Shown: positions 38,401 through 51,100 of the stretch, one piece after another | Layout of the letters: each line of letters opens with the position of its first letter | Position numbering within the stretch: position 1 is the stretch's first letter | NCBI RefSeq assembly: GCF_000264905.1 | Contig: NW_006763138.1 | Location: forward strand, 1,376,584 to 1,440,583 | Direction: 5' to 3' | DNA: 64,000 nucleotides | Source of the DNA: Stereum hirsutum FP-91666 SS1 | Taxonomy: Eukaryota; Basidiomycota; Agaricomycetes; Russulales; Stereaceae | Program-made: the position numbers and the translations under genes | Notes under the pieces: generated by a model | Told to the model about the DNA's origin: nothing | The model's input: the letters and a program-made list of their open reading frames with translations, nothing else | Database searches by the model: none

Positions 38401-38822
38401 CGTTGGCGAACGCGACCGCGAACACGCCGGTCAGTCTTTCTGCGCCTGGTGCTCCTGGCGTTCCGCCTACGATGTCTGGGGAAGCCAAGCAAGCTCCTGA
38501 GGCGACTAAGGAAGGTGGTACTGCGCCTGCGCCTGTCCCTGCTCCTGGGTACGAGAAGGGACCGGCTGAGGCCGTTGCGTCTACGACTGGCGCTGTTCCC
38601 AATCACTCACAGACACAGGCGCAGGCTGCGGCTGCGGCGGCAATGCTTAGCGCGATGAATCCTGCGGAACAGGCCAAGGCGAATGAGATCGCAAATGCTA
38701 TCGCGGCGCATTTGGCGATTGTGCATAGTCAGCAGCAGCAGCAGCAACAGCAACAGACGGCGGCACAGGTGCAGCAGCAGCAGGGGACGAATGGGCAGGG
38801 AGCGGGTGCGAGTGGGCAGTGA
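35476..38822 (+). CDS. Zinc-finger protein D with two paired C2HC modules (1044 aa)
   Basis: Exons 35476-35825, 35936-36157 and 36260-38822 sum to exactly 1045 codons. The N-terminus is Pro/Ala/Thr-rich with a VWKPTWNKMGYNPPQP segment. A Lys-rich region precedes module I (residues 310-363, 36615-36776). Module II is at 647-701 (37626-37790). In each, finger 1 is C-x2-C-D-H-x-P-F-x-R with C-x2-C-x13-H-x4-C spacing. Finger 2 is C-x2-C-x12-H-x3-C, ending DALKRHYKTC in both, which shows an internal duplication. The modules are separated by a basic/acidic linker (KKKRKVATPRKKPATPRAG is a likely nuclear signal). The C-terminal third is Ala/Pro/Gln-rich, ending in polyglutamine. No HMG box or HLH. 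Probable nuclear regulator, the closest relative here of zinc-finger protein A. Confidence 0.75.
38728..38790 (+). repeat. CAG/CAA repeat coding for polyglutamine
   Basis: In-frame CAG/CAA run near the C-terminus of zinc-finger protein D. It encodes about nine consecutive Gln, then further Gln-rich sequence. Confidence 0.85.
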
Positions 38823-40134
38823 GGTGGTTTGGGCAGTTGAGGTGTGCACTGTGGAGGTGGAGCTGGAGAGGACGATTGGTTTGGCGTTCAAAAAGAGAGG
38901 GATGTAATATATGTGAAATCGTGGTTCGTGGCTCTAAATTTGCTCGTTCGAATTCGTTTTGGGACTCGTCTTCGTTCGTGTTCGTTCGTTAGTCAGTCCG
39001 TCTGTTTGTCTGGTTGGTTTTATTGACCAGTCCGTTTCGACCGTCTTCTGCCGCTTCTGTTTCGGTCTGCATTTTCTGCTACTTGTGTGCATATTTTTTT
39101 TCTTCTTTCGTTCTGTGTCCTTGCGCTTCGTCTCGTCTCGTCCCGTTCCGGTCGCGTTTGTCGTTCCTATCTGCCCGTCTGCCTCCTTGTTTATTCGTGC
39201 GTCTCGCATCGTCATCGTATCCTCTCGTCTCGTAAAGTCTCGTTGCTCCTTGATTATTTGCTCCTCCCTCCTCTCCCCTCTTCACTCCCCAATCAATCGA
39301 ACTCCAGCCTCCGTTCCATCTCCATCACAATTTCCACACCACACCAACGTCCGTCGAGTCGAAACAGTACACAACGACGGACGTCGCCATACCCCACCGC
39401 CTTGCTCTCCCATCCCCTCTATCCTCCATATCGTTTTCTGTTTGTTCTCTTCCTGTTTCTTCATTTTTGCATTTTGCTTAGTCCTCCTTTCTCGCACGAG
39501 CGCGAGTCTTTTGAAATGTACATCATCGGCGCCTCACGGCCCTCCTCAGTTCACTATTCTACGTAGCATAATTCTTCGTTTTTGGCCTTCAGTTTCGTTT
39601 TTGATTCTAATTCCGAATTTCGTTCGTTCGTTGGAGGCCAACCCCCAAGTCCTTTATGGTCAGTTTGGTTGTCTACCGACTTGATTCGCCTTTTTCCCCT
39701 TTTGATTTCCTGTGTCGTTGTTCTCGGATGGTCTGGTTGACAGGAAGGAGGCTCGTGCGGTTGGTGCTGCGGTGGGTAGAGATGGTAGAGAGGATATGAT
39801 ACATAGTTCGTTCTATGCCGTATGCGTATTACTATCAGTACCGAGTCTTGTTTCTTCACCTATGGCCTCCTGATCGACGATTGTTCTTCGATTTTCGATT
39901 TTTCTTTTCAATACATGCGTTTTATGCTCTTCCGTTTCTTGCGTGTGCCGGGACGAGGGAGCTCCATCATCCAAGGGCAAATACACAGTCGGAAAATCAA
40001 GATCCCAAACTGAACAAGATACAATAAGTAGAATAGTCTCTCGAAGTCTACATGGCAGTCATTCTATCATAAATCATAACGAACCCGAGTGAGTCACTAC
40101 TCTAGCGCCCTCTCAAAACCCGCACAAAGCTGCG
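38823..40134. other. Gap between convergent genes, pyrimidine-rich
   Basis: About 1.3 kb between the zinc-finger gene and the urea transporter. A strongly T/C-rich stretch runs from about 39040 to 39720 on the plus strand. It gives long frames with no protein-like composition. Likely 3' flank; no gene supported. Confidence 0.5.
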
Positions 40135-43100
40135 TCAAGGAAGATGCGTCGTCGCCATCACACCGTGCGTACTATCCCCTTTCTCAGTCACTCCCTCCAC
40201 ATCATCTCCATTCCTGATATTGTTCCCGAGCGTCTCTGACTCGTAGACTTCTGGTATGGGCTCCTTCGTGTCTTCTGCTGACAGTTCGGAGGGCGAGTCG
40301 GAGTTGGAGTTATATTTGGTGCCAGTGGTGGTGGCGGAGGTGGAACGGAATGTTAGGAGGCCCCTGAAGATCGCGGCGAGTTGGTCGCGAGATTCCCATA
40401 CGGGGAGGATGGTGATCGTGAGGGCTGCGATCTGGTTTTTTGGGTCAGTTCATTTGAGTGTGGCGCGTGAGCCCGTGGATGAAGGGGCAAGGGTTGCGTG
40501 GGTGAGAGGTTGTTAATTTTGGAATATAGCGAGACAGGGAGAAGCAGGTGGCGAAAGGCGGTAGAGTGGTGTGGGATGGGAATCAAAACGAAGCGATCCG
40601 TGAGATGAGAAGTAAAAAATAGACTTGGACGTACCCAGCCCCAGATAAACTCTACTACGACAAAGGCGACGAAGCCTGATTTAGGGAAAATGTACTTGGT
40701 CCCGTACTACAATACGGCATACATCCAGAAAATATCGTAAGTGCCACAACAACGCCAGCCCAATGAAGACCTCGACTCACCATCGGAAGAGGAATCAAAA
40801 TCAAGAACACAAGCGCCAACACGATCGTCACCCATCTCGCCGTTCTCGAAGCCCGTCGTAGAGCGTCACGATCGAAGTGGCCCAGATCATCGACTTTCTC
40901 GAGGGCGAAGACTTCGTCGCCCACGCGTGGTTGGATTGCATCCATGCGTAAGAGGCGGCTCCAGTCATATTTAGGTACAGAGAGGCCTGGGACGAAACGA
41001 GCCACGAGATGCCACAGCAAGGGGACGAAGATGCCCGTTACTGCACCGGAAAACATAGGCTATGGGACGGTATGCGACAAGGTTTAGACAAGAAACACTG
41101 ATGACCGGTGAAAATTAATGGCTTACCCAGTCGCCTAAAAACAAATCAGTCGGTGAGTCTTACATCCCTGAAGGTCAAGTTCTACGAGACTGAAACTCAC
41201 CGAAAGTGGTATCAACCGAGATGGAGCCATACACATGTTTTGTGACTCCCAACCAGGCAGCCAAAGCAGCCGCAAGACCAAGGAGTGGTGAATAAATCGC
41301 TGTTGTTCTGCTCATCTTGGAGCTCATGAGTGACCCGGCGAGGGGAATTACCGCAGGAGAGATGACAACGCCGAGGAATTCGAGCAACCAGGCCATACTC
41401 AGCTACAATTCGAGAGTTATTGAGAGAGATTATAGTGAGATGAGTGGGCCAAGCATACATCAGCGTAGTAAAGTCCGGTGGCGAAACAGGAGCTGAAGAT
41501 CGCAAAGCCGATGACGCAGGAGTGGCCTATAAAGAGAAGTTCCCTGTCCGTTGCTTGAGGGCGCAGATCTAAAATTTGATATAAGTCAGTCGACAAAGCA
41601 GATCATCAGGACGGGTTCAAACACTCACAAGGTCTATAGACATCGTAAGTGAGTACCGAACTCAATGCAATATATTCAGCCGAAGAGCTGCTTGTGACGG
41701 CCATGAAAACCATGAGCTAGGTAGAAATTGTAAGCTACATCGACTTGTGCATGGTAGAAATAACCATGGTAGAACATACCAGGATGGCGGCAGCACCTCT
41801 GAAGGAAGTATCGTCAGGGAACTTGCTAGTGAGAAAAGTCGAAAAGCAAGAACTCACCCAGTACCCATGAGAGCCTGGGCGGTGAGCGGCAAGATGAGTC
41901 CATTATTGGAGACGTAGGTCGTAATACCACCGGCTGAAAGATCGTGCTTGATCAATAGATAACTCATTTAATGAGACTTTCAAAGCGATAAACTAACGTT
42001 GTGGCCAGTAAGACGTGTCCTGAAGAACGACAGCAGCGAAGGCTATAGTCCCAGAAAGGCCCAATGGTATCGCAAACCATGTGGCGCCTCCGATGAAGTA
42101 TCCCTAAGGTCATTCATCTCGGCATGAGTTTTACACCACTTTGCAAATAATGAAGTGGACAGGGCTTACGGAGACAACGGCAGAAGGCGTGGCAGCCAGA
42201 GCTTTTTGACCATAGGCAGGGTCCACGAATACGGAAGCGAATCCACTGACCAAGACGACCCCCGCAAAACTGGCAATACGCGGCATGATGAGTAGTGGTC
42301 GAACATTCGCATTGAGGGAGTGCTCACATCAGACCTTCCTCAGAGTGCATGGTCAAATACGATCCTTTGTAAGTACCGTAGCAAGGATAGGTGTCTGCGG
42401 CGGCTGTAAGCATGTCGTATAGCTTGGTTGGTGAGCCTATAGCTTCGGAACTTGTCATGACCTAGACGAGACAGAGTTCGATTCAGCAGGTAAACAGATG
42501 TACGGTTGAGATGGGAGTACCTTGAACATGACCACGAGGAGAATGACATAGATCACGACGGTGTGTCTGGGAACAAGACAGGATCAGGGAAGTACGTCTA
42601 GGGTGCAGTGGGCAAGGAAAACGTACATCCAGTCTGCGACGAAGGTTGCCTTCAACCCGCCTGATAGTGTCTCTGCAGCAAGCGTGTCAGAACAGGCTAT
42701 GTTTTAAGCACAAGCAGACGTACATAAGATATAAAACGTGACAGGCCGAAAGAATGAGTATAGCGTCGGAAGTCATCGTGGCATCCTCTTACATAGAGCA
42801 CCACTCCGGTAGGAATCAGGAAGAGTGCGGCGACAGCTGTGAGGACCAAACTTGCGTTATTTCACTTCTAAGTGTGGATTGTGAAAAGACGCACTGTGCA
42901 TCCCGGTTATGCTAGATACAGCAGCCGAAGCACCCAACTGATGCGATACATGGCGTCAACTCTAACAAAGGAACTTCCAGAAAATTTGCGAGGACATACC
43001 AGAAGAGCGGCTGACACAAGAACCTAGGGTAATTCGTATCAGAGGATGCTTCCCATGAAACGTTTATTGGAGCACCTTACCTGGGTCGCAATACCAAAGC

Positions 43101-43759
43101 AAAGAAGAACGATGTGAGCGCTTGTGCCCCAGCGAATTCGAACGACCTAGACACCGTTCAGTCGATTTCACTCTGTAGTACAAGTTGCCAACAGACCTCC
43201 AGCAGAGTATGACAACGCGGAGCGCGTGATTTCAGTTCAATGGCCACGATTGCGAACGCGAAGATCTGAACGCAAGCTCCTGCCGCAAAGACTGCCGGCC
43301 CACGGAATCAGCTATCTGGGTTGTAATATAACATCCGCCAACAGAACAAGACGTACACCAAAGACCAGGCAAACCGTAAACCGTTGTGATCCGAACAGAA
43401 TTCAAAAGTGTTGCTGCCCAACACCACGAAGAAACGACAGCAGACGCGATCAGTCCCCTGCAGAAGGAAATAGAATTGAGTGCATTGGTCTTTTGACTTG
43501 GCAGATATTGATGATGCTTACTTCTTGACTGAACGACGAGCAGTCATGTAAGCCTCTACGGTCTCTCTCTCAGACAGGGCGCGCCGGCCAATCCAACTCG
43601 CCAAGGATAGCAAGCCGGCGAAGACAAGTCCAACTGCAAAGACAGGAAGTGAGCCTATACCTGCATATTGAATGCTAGACACTGTGACTTACATCCAATT
43701 ACAATTCCATAGCCTAGTCCCTGAGAGAGAGGTGCGTGATTTTCTGTGGTGGTCGACAT
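40135..43759 (-). CDS. DUR3: Urea active transporter, DUR3-type sodium/solute symporter family
   Basis: Plasma-membrane symporter that brings urea (in yeast also polyamines) into the cell under nitrogen limitation. The start SQGLGYGIVIGFGLVFAG and the following SLASWIGRRALSERETVEAYMTARRSVKKGLIAS closely follow the fungal DUR3 N-terminus, including the TA.RSVK signature. More membrane helices follow through many small exons. A late exon carries FSGAVTGIFVPLLWHL, a cytoplasmic loop and RWVTIVLALVFLILIPLPM. The hydrophilic C-terminal tail ends HGVMATTHLP with a TGA at 40135-40137. The first exon ends in a GGA T codon split by an intron (donor near 43690). I did not place every internal exon. Divergent from the amidase at 44.5 kb, with four GATA-type sites in the shared upstream region, as expected for nitrogen-regulated genes. 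Confidence 0.85.
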
Positions 43760-44520
43760 CGTATGTCCGTGCTGGAAGACAAGACGAAGCAGAGGAGCGT
43801 TAGGGCAATCAACCCTCGTCGACCGCGAGTGATGTAAATCGTCAGGTTCGTTCCCAGCAGATCTAGACGACTCATTGATGGTATATGTATGATAGTTTCT
43901 CTGTTTCGTGGTCCTGAGCGGCACCGATGCTTGATCGTCGTTGCTTATCCCCACGGCCGCTACTTAGCTGAGCAGTTCCGTCCGGCAGGGTGCTTATCGA
44001 CCAAGTATCGACTCTTCGACAGAATGAGATATCGGACAGAAGAAGAACAGCATGACCAGACGCGCAGAAGTTATCAGTACACAGAGCTTCTGGGTCTCCG
44101 GGAAAGAGTGGTTGTCGACGTTTTATAGCGGCGTATTCTGGTTCGTTACCGGGCCACTGCTCCTGGGCCACTCTTCACCACACCAAGTGCTAGCGGCCGT
44201 TGTTCACCTCCCGATGTAAGGCACCTAATTACCGTTGATCCCATACATATAACCAGAGGTCCAACGAGTGCTCAATATTGGTTCCCAAGCACGTACAGCA
44301 GTCGGTTATGCCGATGTTCGGACATAAGACCAACATAGACTCGTCGATAAGATTCAGGCGTCGGAACGGTCTCAGGCCTCAGGACCTATCTCAGCCCTAT
44401 CTGTACGAGGAGGTGAAATAGAAGTGTCAGCAGACATAATGTATCCGATGAGAGAGTTCAAGACAGACAAAACAGGACTTTGCGCGACAATCCTGCATCC
44501 TTTCCATCTCGCAGTTCAAC
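43760..44520. promoter_or_regulatory. Shared divergent upstream region with GATA-factor-type sites
   Basis: Sites matching HGATAR, the target of fungal AreA/Nit2-like nitrogen regulators, occur at 43945-43950 and 43993-43998 (GATAAG, minus), 44071-44076 (TGATAA, minus) and 44346-44351 (GATAAG, plus). About two would be expected by chance in this length, so enrichment is modest. Their position between urea-transporter and amidase genes makes control by nitrogen plausible. Confidence 0.4.
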
Positions 44521-46926
44521 ATGGCCGTCGACGACGAGAGCTGGAAGAAAGTCGCGCACGCCAAGCAAGAAGAGCGCCTTCGGAAAATTCCGGACAAGTG
44601 GCGCCTGCCTTCTCACACCCTTCCTTCCTCTGAAACTTTTGATGTCCTTTCTTTTCCTGAATTATCGGGATTCTTCTCGGACGCAGAACTTGCTATAACG
44701 TGAGCTTTGATTCATTGTCTATATGTTTCGTTGCTTTGCTGTGGGATAGTCCCAACTGATTGCGATTCGAGAGCAGGAAAGCGACTGCCTCGCACATTGT
44801 CCAGAATGTGGCGTCAAAAACATGGACCGCTGTGCAGGTCACCGAGGCTTTCTGCAAGCGTGCATCAGTGGCCCAACAACTCCTCAATTGGTAGATTTTT
44901 GCTTTACTAGAATCGGTCACCGTGCTGATAGCATCGCAGCCTATCGGAAATAAACTTCACCAATGCTCTCCAACGCGCGACTGAACTCGATGCGTACCTT
45001 GCGCAGACTGGAAAGACTGTTGGTCCTCTTCATGGTCTTCCCATTTCCCTCAAGGATCAATTCCAGGCAGGTTACTTTCTATAACGCGCAGCACTTTGGT
45101 TCAGCTAATTCCGCCACACCTCCAGATCGCAGGGCTCGACACTACAATGGGTTATGTTTCCCAAGCACATCAACCGGCGAAAGAAGACTCCACAGTCGTT
45201 GCGATGTTGAAGAACCTCGGCGCTGTTATCTACTGCAAGACAAATGTGCCTACTACCCTTATGGTTAGTATTTTCTTCTTTGTGAGGATTGATGATGCAT
45301 GTAAGGCTGACCTGCGATCCATATCAGTGTGGCGAGACGATCAACAATATGTCAGCATCCCGTCCTTATGCTGTACGGTTATTGCTCAAGCTTTTCTTTC
45401 AGTTTTGGAAGAACGGTGAACCCTGCTAATCGACAGCTTACACCTGGTACGTCCCCTGCTCAGATTGTTCCGCAATATTGTATGGATTGTGATCATGAAC
45501 TCAAGGTGGATCATCCGGCGGAGAGACTGCTCTAGTATCATTTCATGGAAGTCCTTTGGGCATTGGTACCGAGTAAGCATTCATCCCCTCTGCAAATCAT
45601 CTTAAATTGATATTTCTGTCCCGCGTACTGCAGCATTGGTGGCTCCATACGTAACCCCGCCACCTTTACTGGACTTTGGGCTTTGCGTCCGTCCAATGGC
45701 CGTGTTTCCTATCAAGTAATCTCCCTTGTCACCTCAACAGACTTTCATTCTTGCTGATTCCTGTCCGCCTCATACTAGCGCGCCAACAATTCGTTTCTCG
45801 GCCAGGAGACCATCAATTCTTGCGCTGGCCCATTTACCCATTCCCCTCATGATATCAACCTCTTCATGTCTTCTCTTGCTTCTCAGCAGCCGTGGCTTCT
45901 TGACCCCGTCTGTCTTCCTATACCGTGGCGTCAAGATGTCGTTGACTCCGTTCAAGGCAAGAAGCTTTGCTTTGCATGGGCTTGCGGGGACGGAATCGTG
46001 AGGCCTCATCCCCCGCTTCGAAGAGCTATGGATATCACGAAGAAGAAGTTGGAGGAGGCGGGGCACACCATTATCGAGTGGATCCCTAAGAATCTGAATG
46101 TTGCAGGACAATTGGCGTTGAAGGTGTGGCGATCTGACGGGGGAGCGGACGGTATGGCAATCCTTGTGCTTCTGTCTCTCCAAGCTGGACTAAGTTTATA
46201 CATCCATGGGTCTCAGTCCGCGCTCAGATCGACCCATCCGGAGAACCTTGGATCCCGGAAGTAAAGGAGCTCTTGCAGCCTGTCTACGATGACGCCACAC
46301 CGAAGCTCACTGTGTTCGACCTATGGCAAATCCAGAGGGCTCGTCAACTCTTCGCCACCGAGGTTAGCTACCCTCCGAAACTGGTCCTATCGCTTCTCGG
46401 CTGATATATTGGACTCCCACAGTGGCTTGAGAACTGGAATCGGACGGCTGAATTTACCGGAACAGGTAGACCCATTGACGGATTGATTATGCCTGTCCTC
46501 CCGTTTACGGCCAAACCACACGGAGGACGTTACCCGTAAGTCTGCTTGTCTTTACCGTTGTATTCACGTTCCTCATCTCTTGTACGGCTCGATTCTAGGT
46601 ACGCATATGGGTCCCTCTCCCCTGTTCTTGACCTGAGTACGGGAGTCTTCCCCGTCACCCGAGTTGATCAAGAACTCGACCAGGCTGGTGTCGACTACGT
46701 GCCTTTGAGTGAAGTAGACGAGGAGGTTCACAAATTCTGTGAGTCATCCTGGCATTTGTGCGGCATGGACTTCGTTTTCTAATCGCGTCCGTGCGAAAAC
46801 CTCCTAGACGAAGGCCCGGAGAAGTGGAAGAACGCGACCGTGGGTTTGCAGCTGATTGGTCGGAGGTTGGAAGAAGAGAAGGTCGTCGGCATGCTTATAG
46901 AGATTGAGAAGGCGTTGAATGCGTGA
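44521..46926 (+). CDS. Amidase (amidase signature family, fungal acetamidase-like)
   Basis: Hydrolyses an amide to the acid and ammonia. The Ser-cisSer-Lys catalytic triad of the amidase signature family can be read: Lys in LPISLKDQF, Ser in LTPGGSSGGE and the nucleophile Ser in [12 protein letters not shown]. The exon joins needed for these motifs work, for example NIFGRTVNP across the intron ending near 45404 and GTDIGGS across the intron ending near 45633. The N-terminus [20 protein letters not shown] is typical of fungal AmdS-like enzymes. The C-terminus has [18 protein letters not shown] and [15 protein letters not shown] segments and ends KALNA. About nine or more introns. No signal peptide, so probably cytosolic. 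Its pairing with a urea transporter suggests use of organic nitrogen. The natural substrate is unknown; acetamide, formamide and longer amides are all possible. Confidence 0.88.
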
Positions 46927-48190
46927 ACAATGCGACCCGACTGGACTTCAATAAAACTACGAGGTTGTGTCAATAGATGCGCGGAATGCCACATACCTAT
47001 GTACGATTAGTGGGGCTGTATTACGCTGATCATTGTTCAGCACAAGTGAATCGCCTTGCATTACCTCGGGGCGATACTCGAGACACCCATGATCTTCAAG
47101 TAATGTTTTCACACACACACTATAGTTTCAGTTTTGGCTGAAGCATAAGCCTCAGGTGCTGCTTGTAGATAGATGTCTGGTGGAGTTCGGTTTCGACTTT
47201 TCCATCATTATTGCATTGAGTACATCGGCATTCGAGCGCATGGGTACTTATTCCGACGGCAAGACCTCTGGACTCCTGTATCAGCATGTGTGGTTTTTTA
47301 ATGGCTTGGGCTCGAAATGGAAACGATTTGAACCTGCCCCGTACGGCCAAAAGCGTAAGTACTACTACATCTCTGATCAGACACAGAGCTCGAGGTGAAA
47401 GATCCCGCCGGCACATCGATCTCGGGCCGCAAATGAAAGCCGCCGCCCAACGTGGCGAATCGAAAACATGCGGAAAGATACCAAATCGGGCCTGTTCGGT
47501 ATGTCAAGCAAAGCCACGATCGCACGGAACATCTGTCACAAAATCATGATCTTCTGCTTCCGTTCCGCGGGGAGATACTTATATACTCCGTCCATGCATG
47601 CAAGTCATGCTGCTGTTTTGGGTGCGTTGGCTCTTGAGCTCTATCCTTCAAGACCTCCCTTCACTTCAGGCCCGCGCAACGACGAACGTCGGGTAACCCG
47701 ACGGCAAGAAGAAGACGACGTCCACACGATTTCTTGACGATACAATATTACTTACGAGGGATTCTTTACGAACATACGAACGACGCGGTCACCAAGTCAG
47801 ATACGAGTCGACCGGGCAGGTTACGCGAGCGAGCCGAGGCTAGGGAGCGGCGACGATTTATTATTCTGGAACTAATATCAGTACTTCTAGTGCCTATCAA
47901 TCTAGGCGAAGGGTGGTTCAAATCATCATCCCTATTTGCTGACGGTGCGTACTCGCACTTCGACGCGGGACCGTCATCGCTGCTCTTGACGAGTGTGTGT
48001 GATACGGGGCATGTTCAGTCTCCTGTTCGGTCCTCTGTTTGCTCTGCTGTAGCTGACTGCGCCTCTGGTCCATCTCCTGCACTCTGACAACAATATCTTT
48101 CAGAGAGTCAGCTGACTCTGGCTGCTGGATACCTATACCCCCTTGACCGACAAGTGCCAGACGGACCCGCTTAACCCCCACTTAGCCACG
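46927..48190. other. Intergenic, no gene seen
   Basis: The 3' flank of the amidase and upstream region of the Ser-rich membrane protein. Frames here lack motifs. A short CA run sits near 47110. Confidence 0.5.
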
Positions 48191-51100
48191 ATGCCTTCTA
48201 TCCTCACTCGCTTCCGAACGCGCGCTATAAGCCAAACTACTTCCGACTCTTCACAGACCGCACGCCCTATCACGCCCACGAACGACCAACAGTTTCTTTC
48301 TTCGACTCAATCACATATATATTCATCGTCATCATCGTACGACCGCGACCGCGACAGACTTGGACCACTTTCATACTACTCCCATTCTCATTCCTCAACC
48401 ACGCCACCGCCACTCACGTCACCTACACAATCACAACCACAACCACCAATAGAGCGCAAGATCTTTCCGGACGTTAATACGTTACTAGAAGAATACTCCG
48501 CCGAACCTTCATCGACATCGACGTATGCTCCCGTTTCACCACTACCATCATCATCATCACCTATGCAGCAGCAGAAGAGGAAGCAGCAGGTACCCCGGAG
48601 GTCTTTGGACGAGGTGTTCATTAGGCCGCTCAGACCGAGGAGACCTTCTGCGGCTACTCAGGCTACTCCTTCACCCACGTCACAGCAAACATTTCCCAGT
48701 TCCTCGAAGTCAAAGAGAAAGGAAGACACTGTTATGCCCCCTCTGCCCCCTCCTCCCCCTGCAGCCGTGAGCGTAGAAGCCTTCGGCCACGACCGACCTC
48801 CATCCTCGACGAGTCTTACGAGTCGCAAATCGGTCGGACGGAGCGGGAGAATCTTGTCAAGGATGACAGCGATGGCCACGCCGGGGGATTGGTCAACTTT
48901 TGGCAGAGGCGTTACAGGTGCGGGAAGTGGAAGTCATGCGAAGGAGCAGCCTTCGGCTTGGCATACGAGGTTTCGGAGCAGAGGAGGGGAGAGGAATGCG
49001 AGCAGTAGGACGGGGAGTACGAGGTCGAGGAGTTCGGGTGCTGGGTATCCGAGTCGGCATGGGAGGACGCAGAGTACGTTGAATGTGTCGAGACCTTCGA
49101 CGGGTGCGGCGTCGAGGCCTTCTACGGGCGTGACGGTTTCGCAGTCGGCGTCTTCTCATCAGCATGAGAATAAGGAGAACGATCAGCCTCCTTCTTCGGT
49201 TGGCCATTCGCAGTCCCATTCACACTCGCACTCACATTCGATTTCGAATATCTCCCATCCTCCTGTCTCGAGACCAGATTCGAACCCGAAGACTGAAAAT
49301 ACGGGTAACAAGCCCGGAATCCATGCGCACCACACATCTCTCACTTCTGGTTCCTTGGCCGCTAGCTCTCCGAATGACAGCCTCAGTCCTGCCAATAGAG
49401 ATATCGAGTCGCCACATACCTTTGGAGGATCTTTGTCTGACTCGCAACAGGACCCATCTGGTGCAGCACTTACCTCACTCAACAATCCTTCACTCCTCGC
49501 CGTTTCTCCATCTCAGCCAAATGCCCCCGTCCCTCCACTTAACTCTAGCCCGACATCGTCACCAGAGGAGCCTTACTTTCAATTGTATCAACGTGGCGTA
49601 ACTTATCCTCCTGATGTTCGACAGCGCGCGAGTAGTGCGTTTACGCCGGGTCCTGCTGTAGACGAGACGGAAGTAGAGTCCTCGTCATTTGGGAAGAAAG
49701 TCAGGCGTTATCGCAGTATGCCCAAGGTTCAACAAGTCTTCCAGTATTCGTCCTCTGCAGCAGGTCCCAGTCGAATCCGTTCGCCCAGTCGCTCTCCCAC
49801 CCGTCTTCGCGCACGGTCTCGTGCTCGATCCGGATCCAAACAGAACGAAGACAGACGCGAAAACGCCGACTACTTCGCTCTGCAGTCTCCTGGTACACCT
49901 CAGGCTCGAGGCAATTGGGCCACACAGATCTCGAAGGAGGTGCGCCTTGCTCTCGGCCTCGGTTCCGGTCCGTCGTCGGACCCTCCGTCTCCAGGGCTTC
50001 CTGAACCGGCAACTTTCCTGCCCTCTTCGTCGTCGTCGACGCCGGCGAATCCCGAGGCACGCGTTAACGACGAGGCGCGCTTTTCGTCCGCAGACAGGAT
50101 CAATCGCCCTTCTTCTTCTTCTTCTTCTCTGCGATATCCTCAACCTGTTCATTTCTTGTCCTCCGCCGCTGTACCAGGTCCTTCGTTTGATTCGCCGATA
50201 TACTATCTAGACGATAATTTATTGCGCTCGAGGCGCGATCTCAATCCCGATCTCGAGTCTCCTCCGGACTCGACGAAGACGACTACGGCTTCTGCTCGCA
50301 CGGAGGAGAAGGCGAAAGATCTGGTGCTTGAACGCGAGAGGACGATGATGCAGCCTGTGGATCTTACGCCGACGGAGGAAGTTCAGGGGCGTCCGAAGGG
50401 TAAAGCGAGGTCAGGATCGGGATCGAGGGGTAGTAAAAGTAGAGGGAGTAAGACCTTACGCAGTTCACTCAAAACGTCGCGTTCGAGGAATGCACCCTCC
50501 GTTGCACTCGGCGCACCGTTTGTTCTACCACAATCTCAATCTCAAAATGCGGGAGGCCCTTCGTCGCCGGGTGCTGGACCATCGACGCCTCTCAGTCATA
50601 CCGTCTCGTTCTCGAATGAGTACGAGTCGCCTGATCCGGGTGTGGAGGGGGATGTCAGTGAGGGAGATCCGTTGACGCCGCAGAGTGTGAAGGGGAAGAG
50701 GAAGGCGGATGATTTGGATGTCCAGTTGGCTGATCAGAGGGGACAGAGGGCGACGTTTGCGACTGTGCCGATGCCAGATACAAATGAACGAGGTGCGCTG
50801 AGTCCGTTCGGGGTTTCTTGAGCGCTTATTCTCACAATGTCTTCAACTTGTTCGTGATATCGCAGTCGTTCGCCAGGGCAGCATCGCGCGGGCTCCATCC
50901 GCATTCAAACGTGCACGACTGTCGACACCTTTACAACCACCCTCACCAGGTCATTCGCGACCAGGTTCCTCACAAGCCCAACAAACTTCCCAGGATCAAC
51001 CCACAACAGGCACCTGGGGAAACCGAGCTTCCTCCCGCGGCCCCGGTCCCTCTCGCGCCCCCTCTCGCGCATCCCAACCCCCCTCCACTGTCCGCGCACA

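Noticed and set aside
43760..44520. Strong nitrogen-control module with significant GATA enrichment
   Set aside because: Four HGATAR sites against about two expected by chance is not enough to claim enrichment; kept only as a plausible control region.
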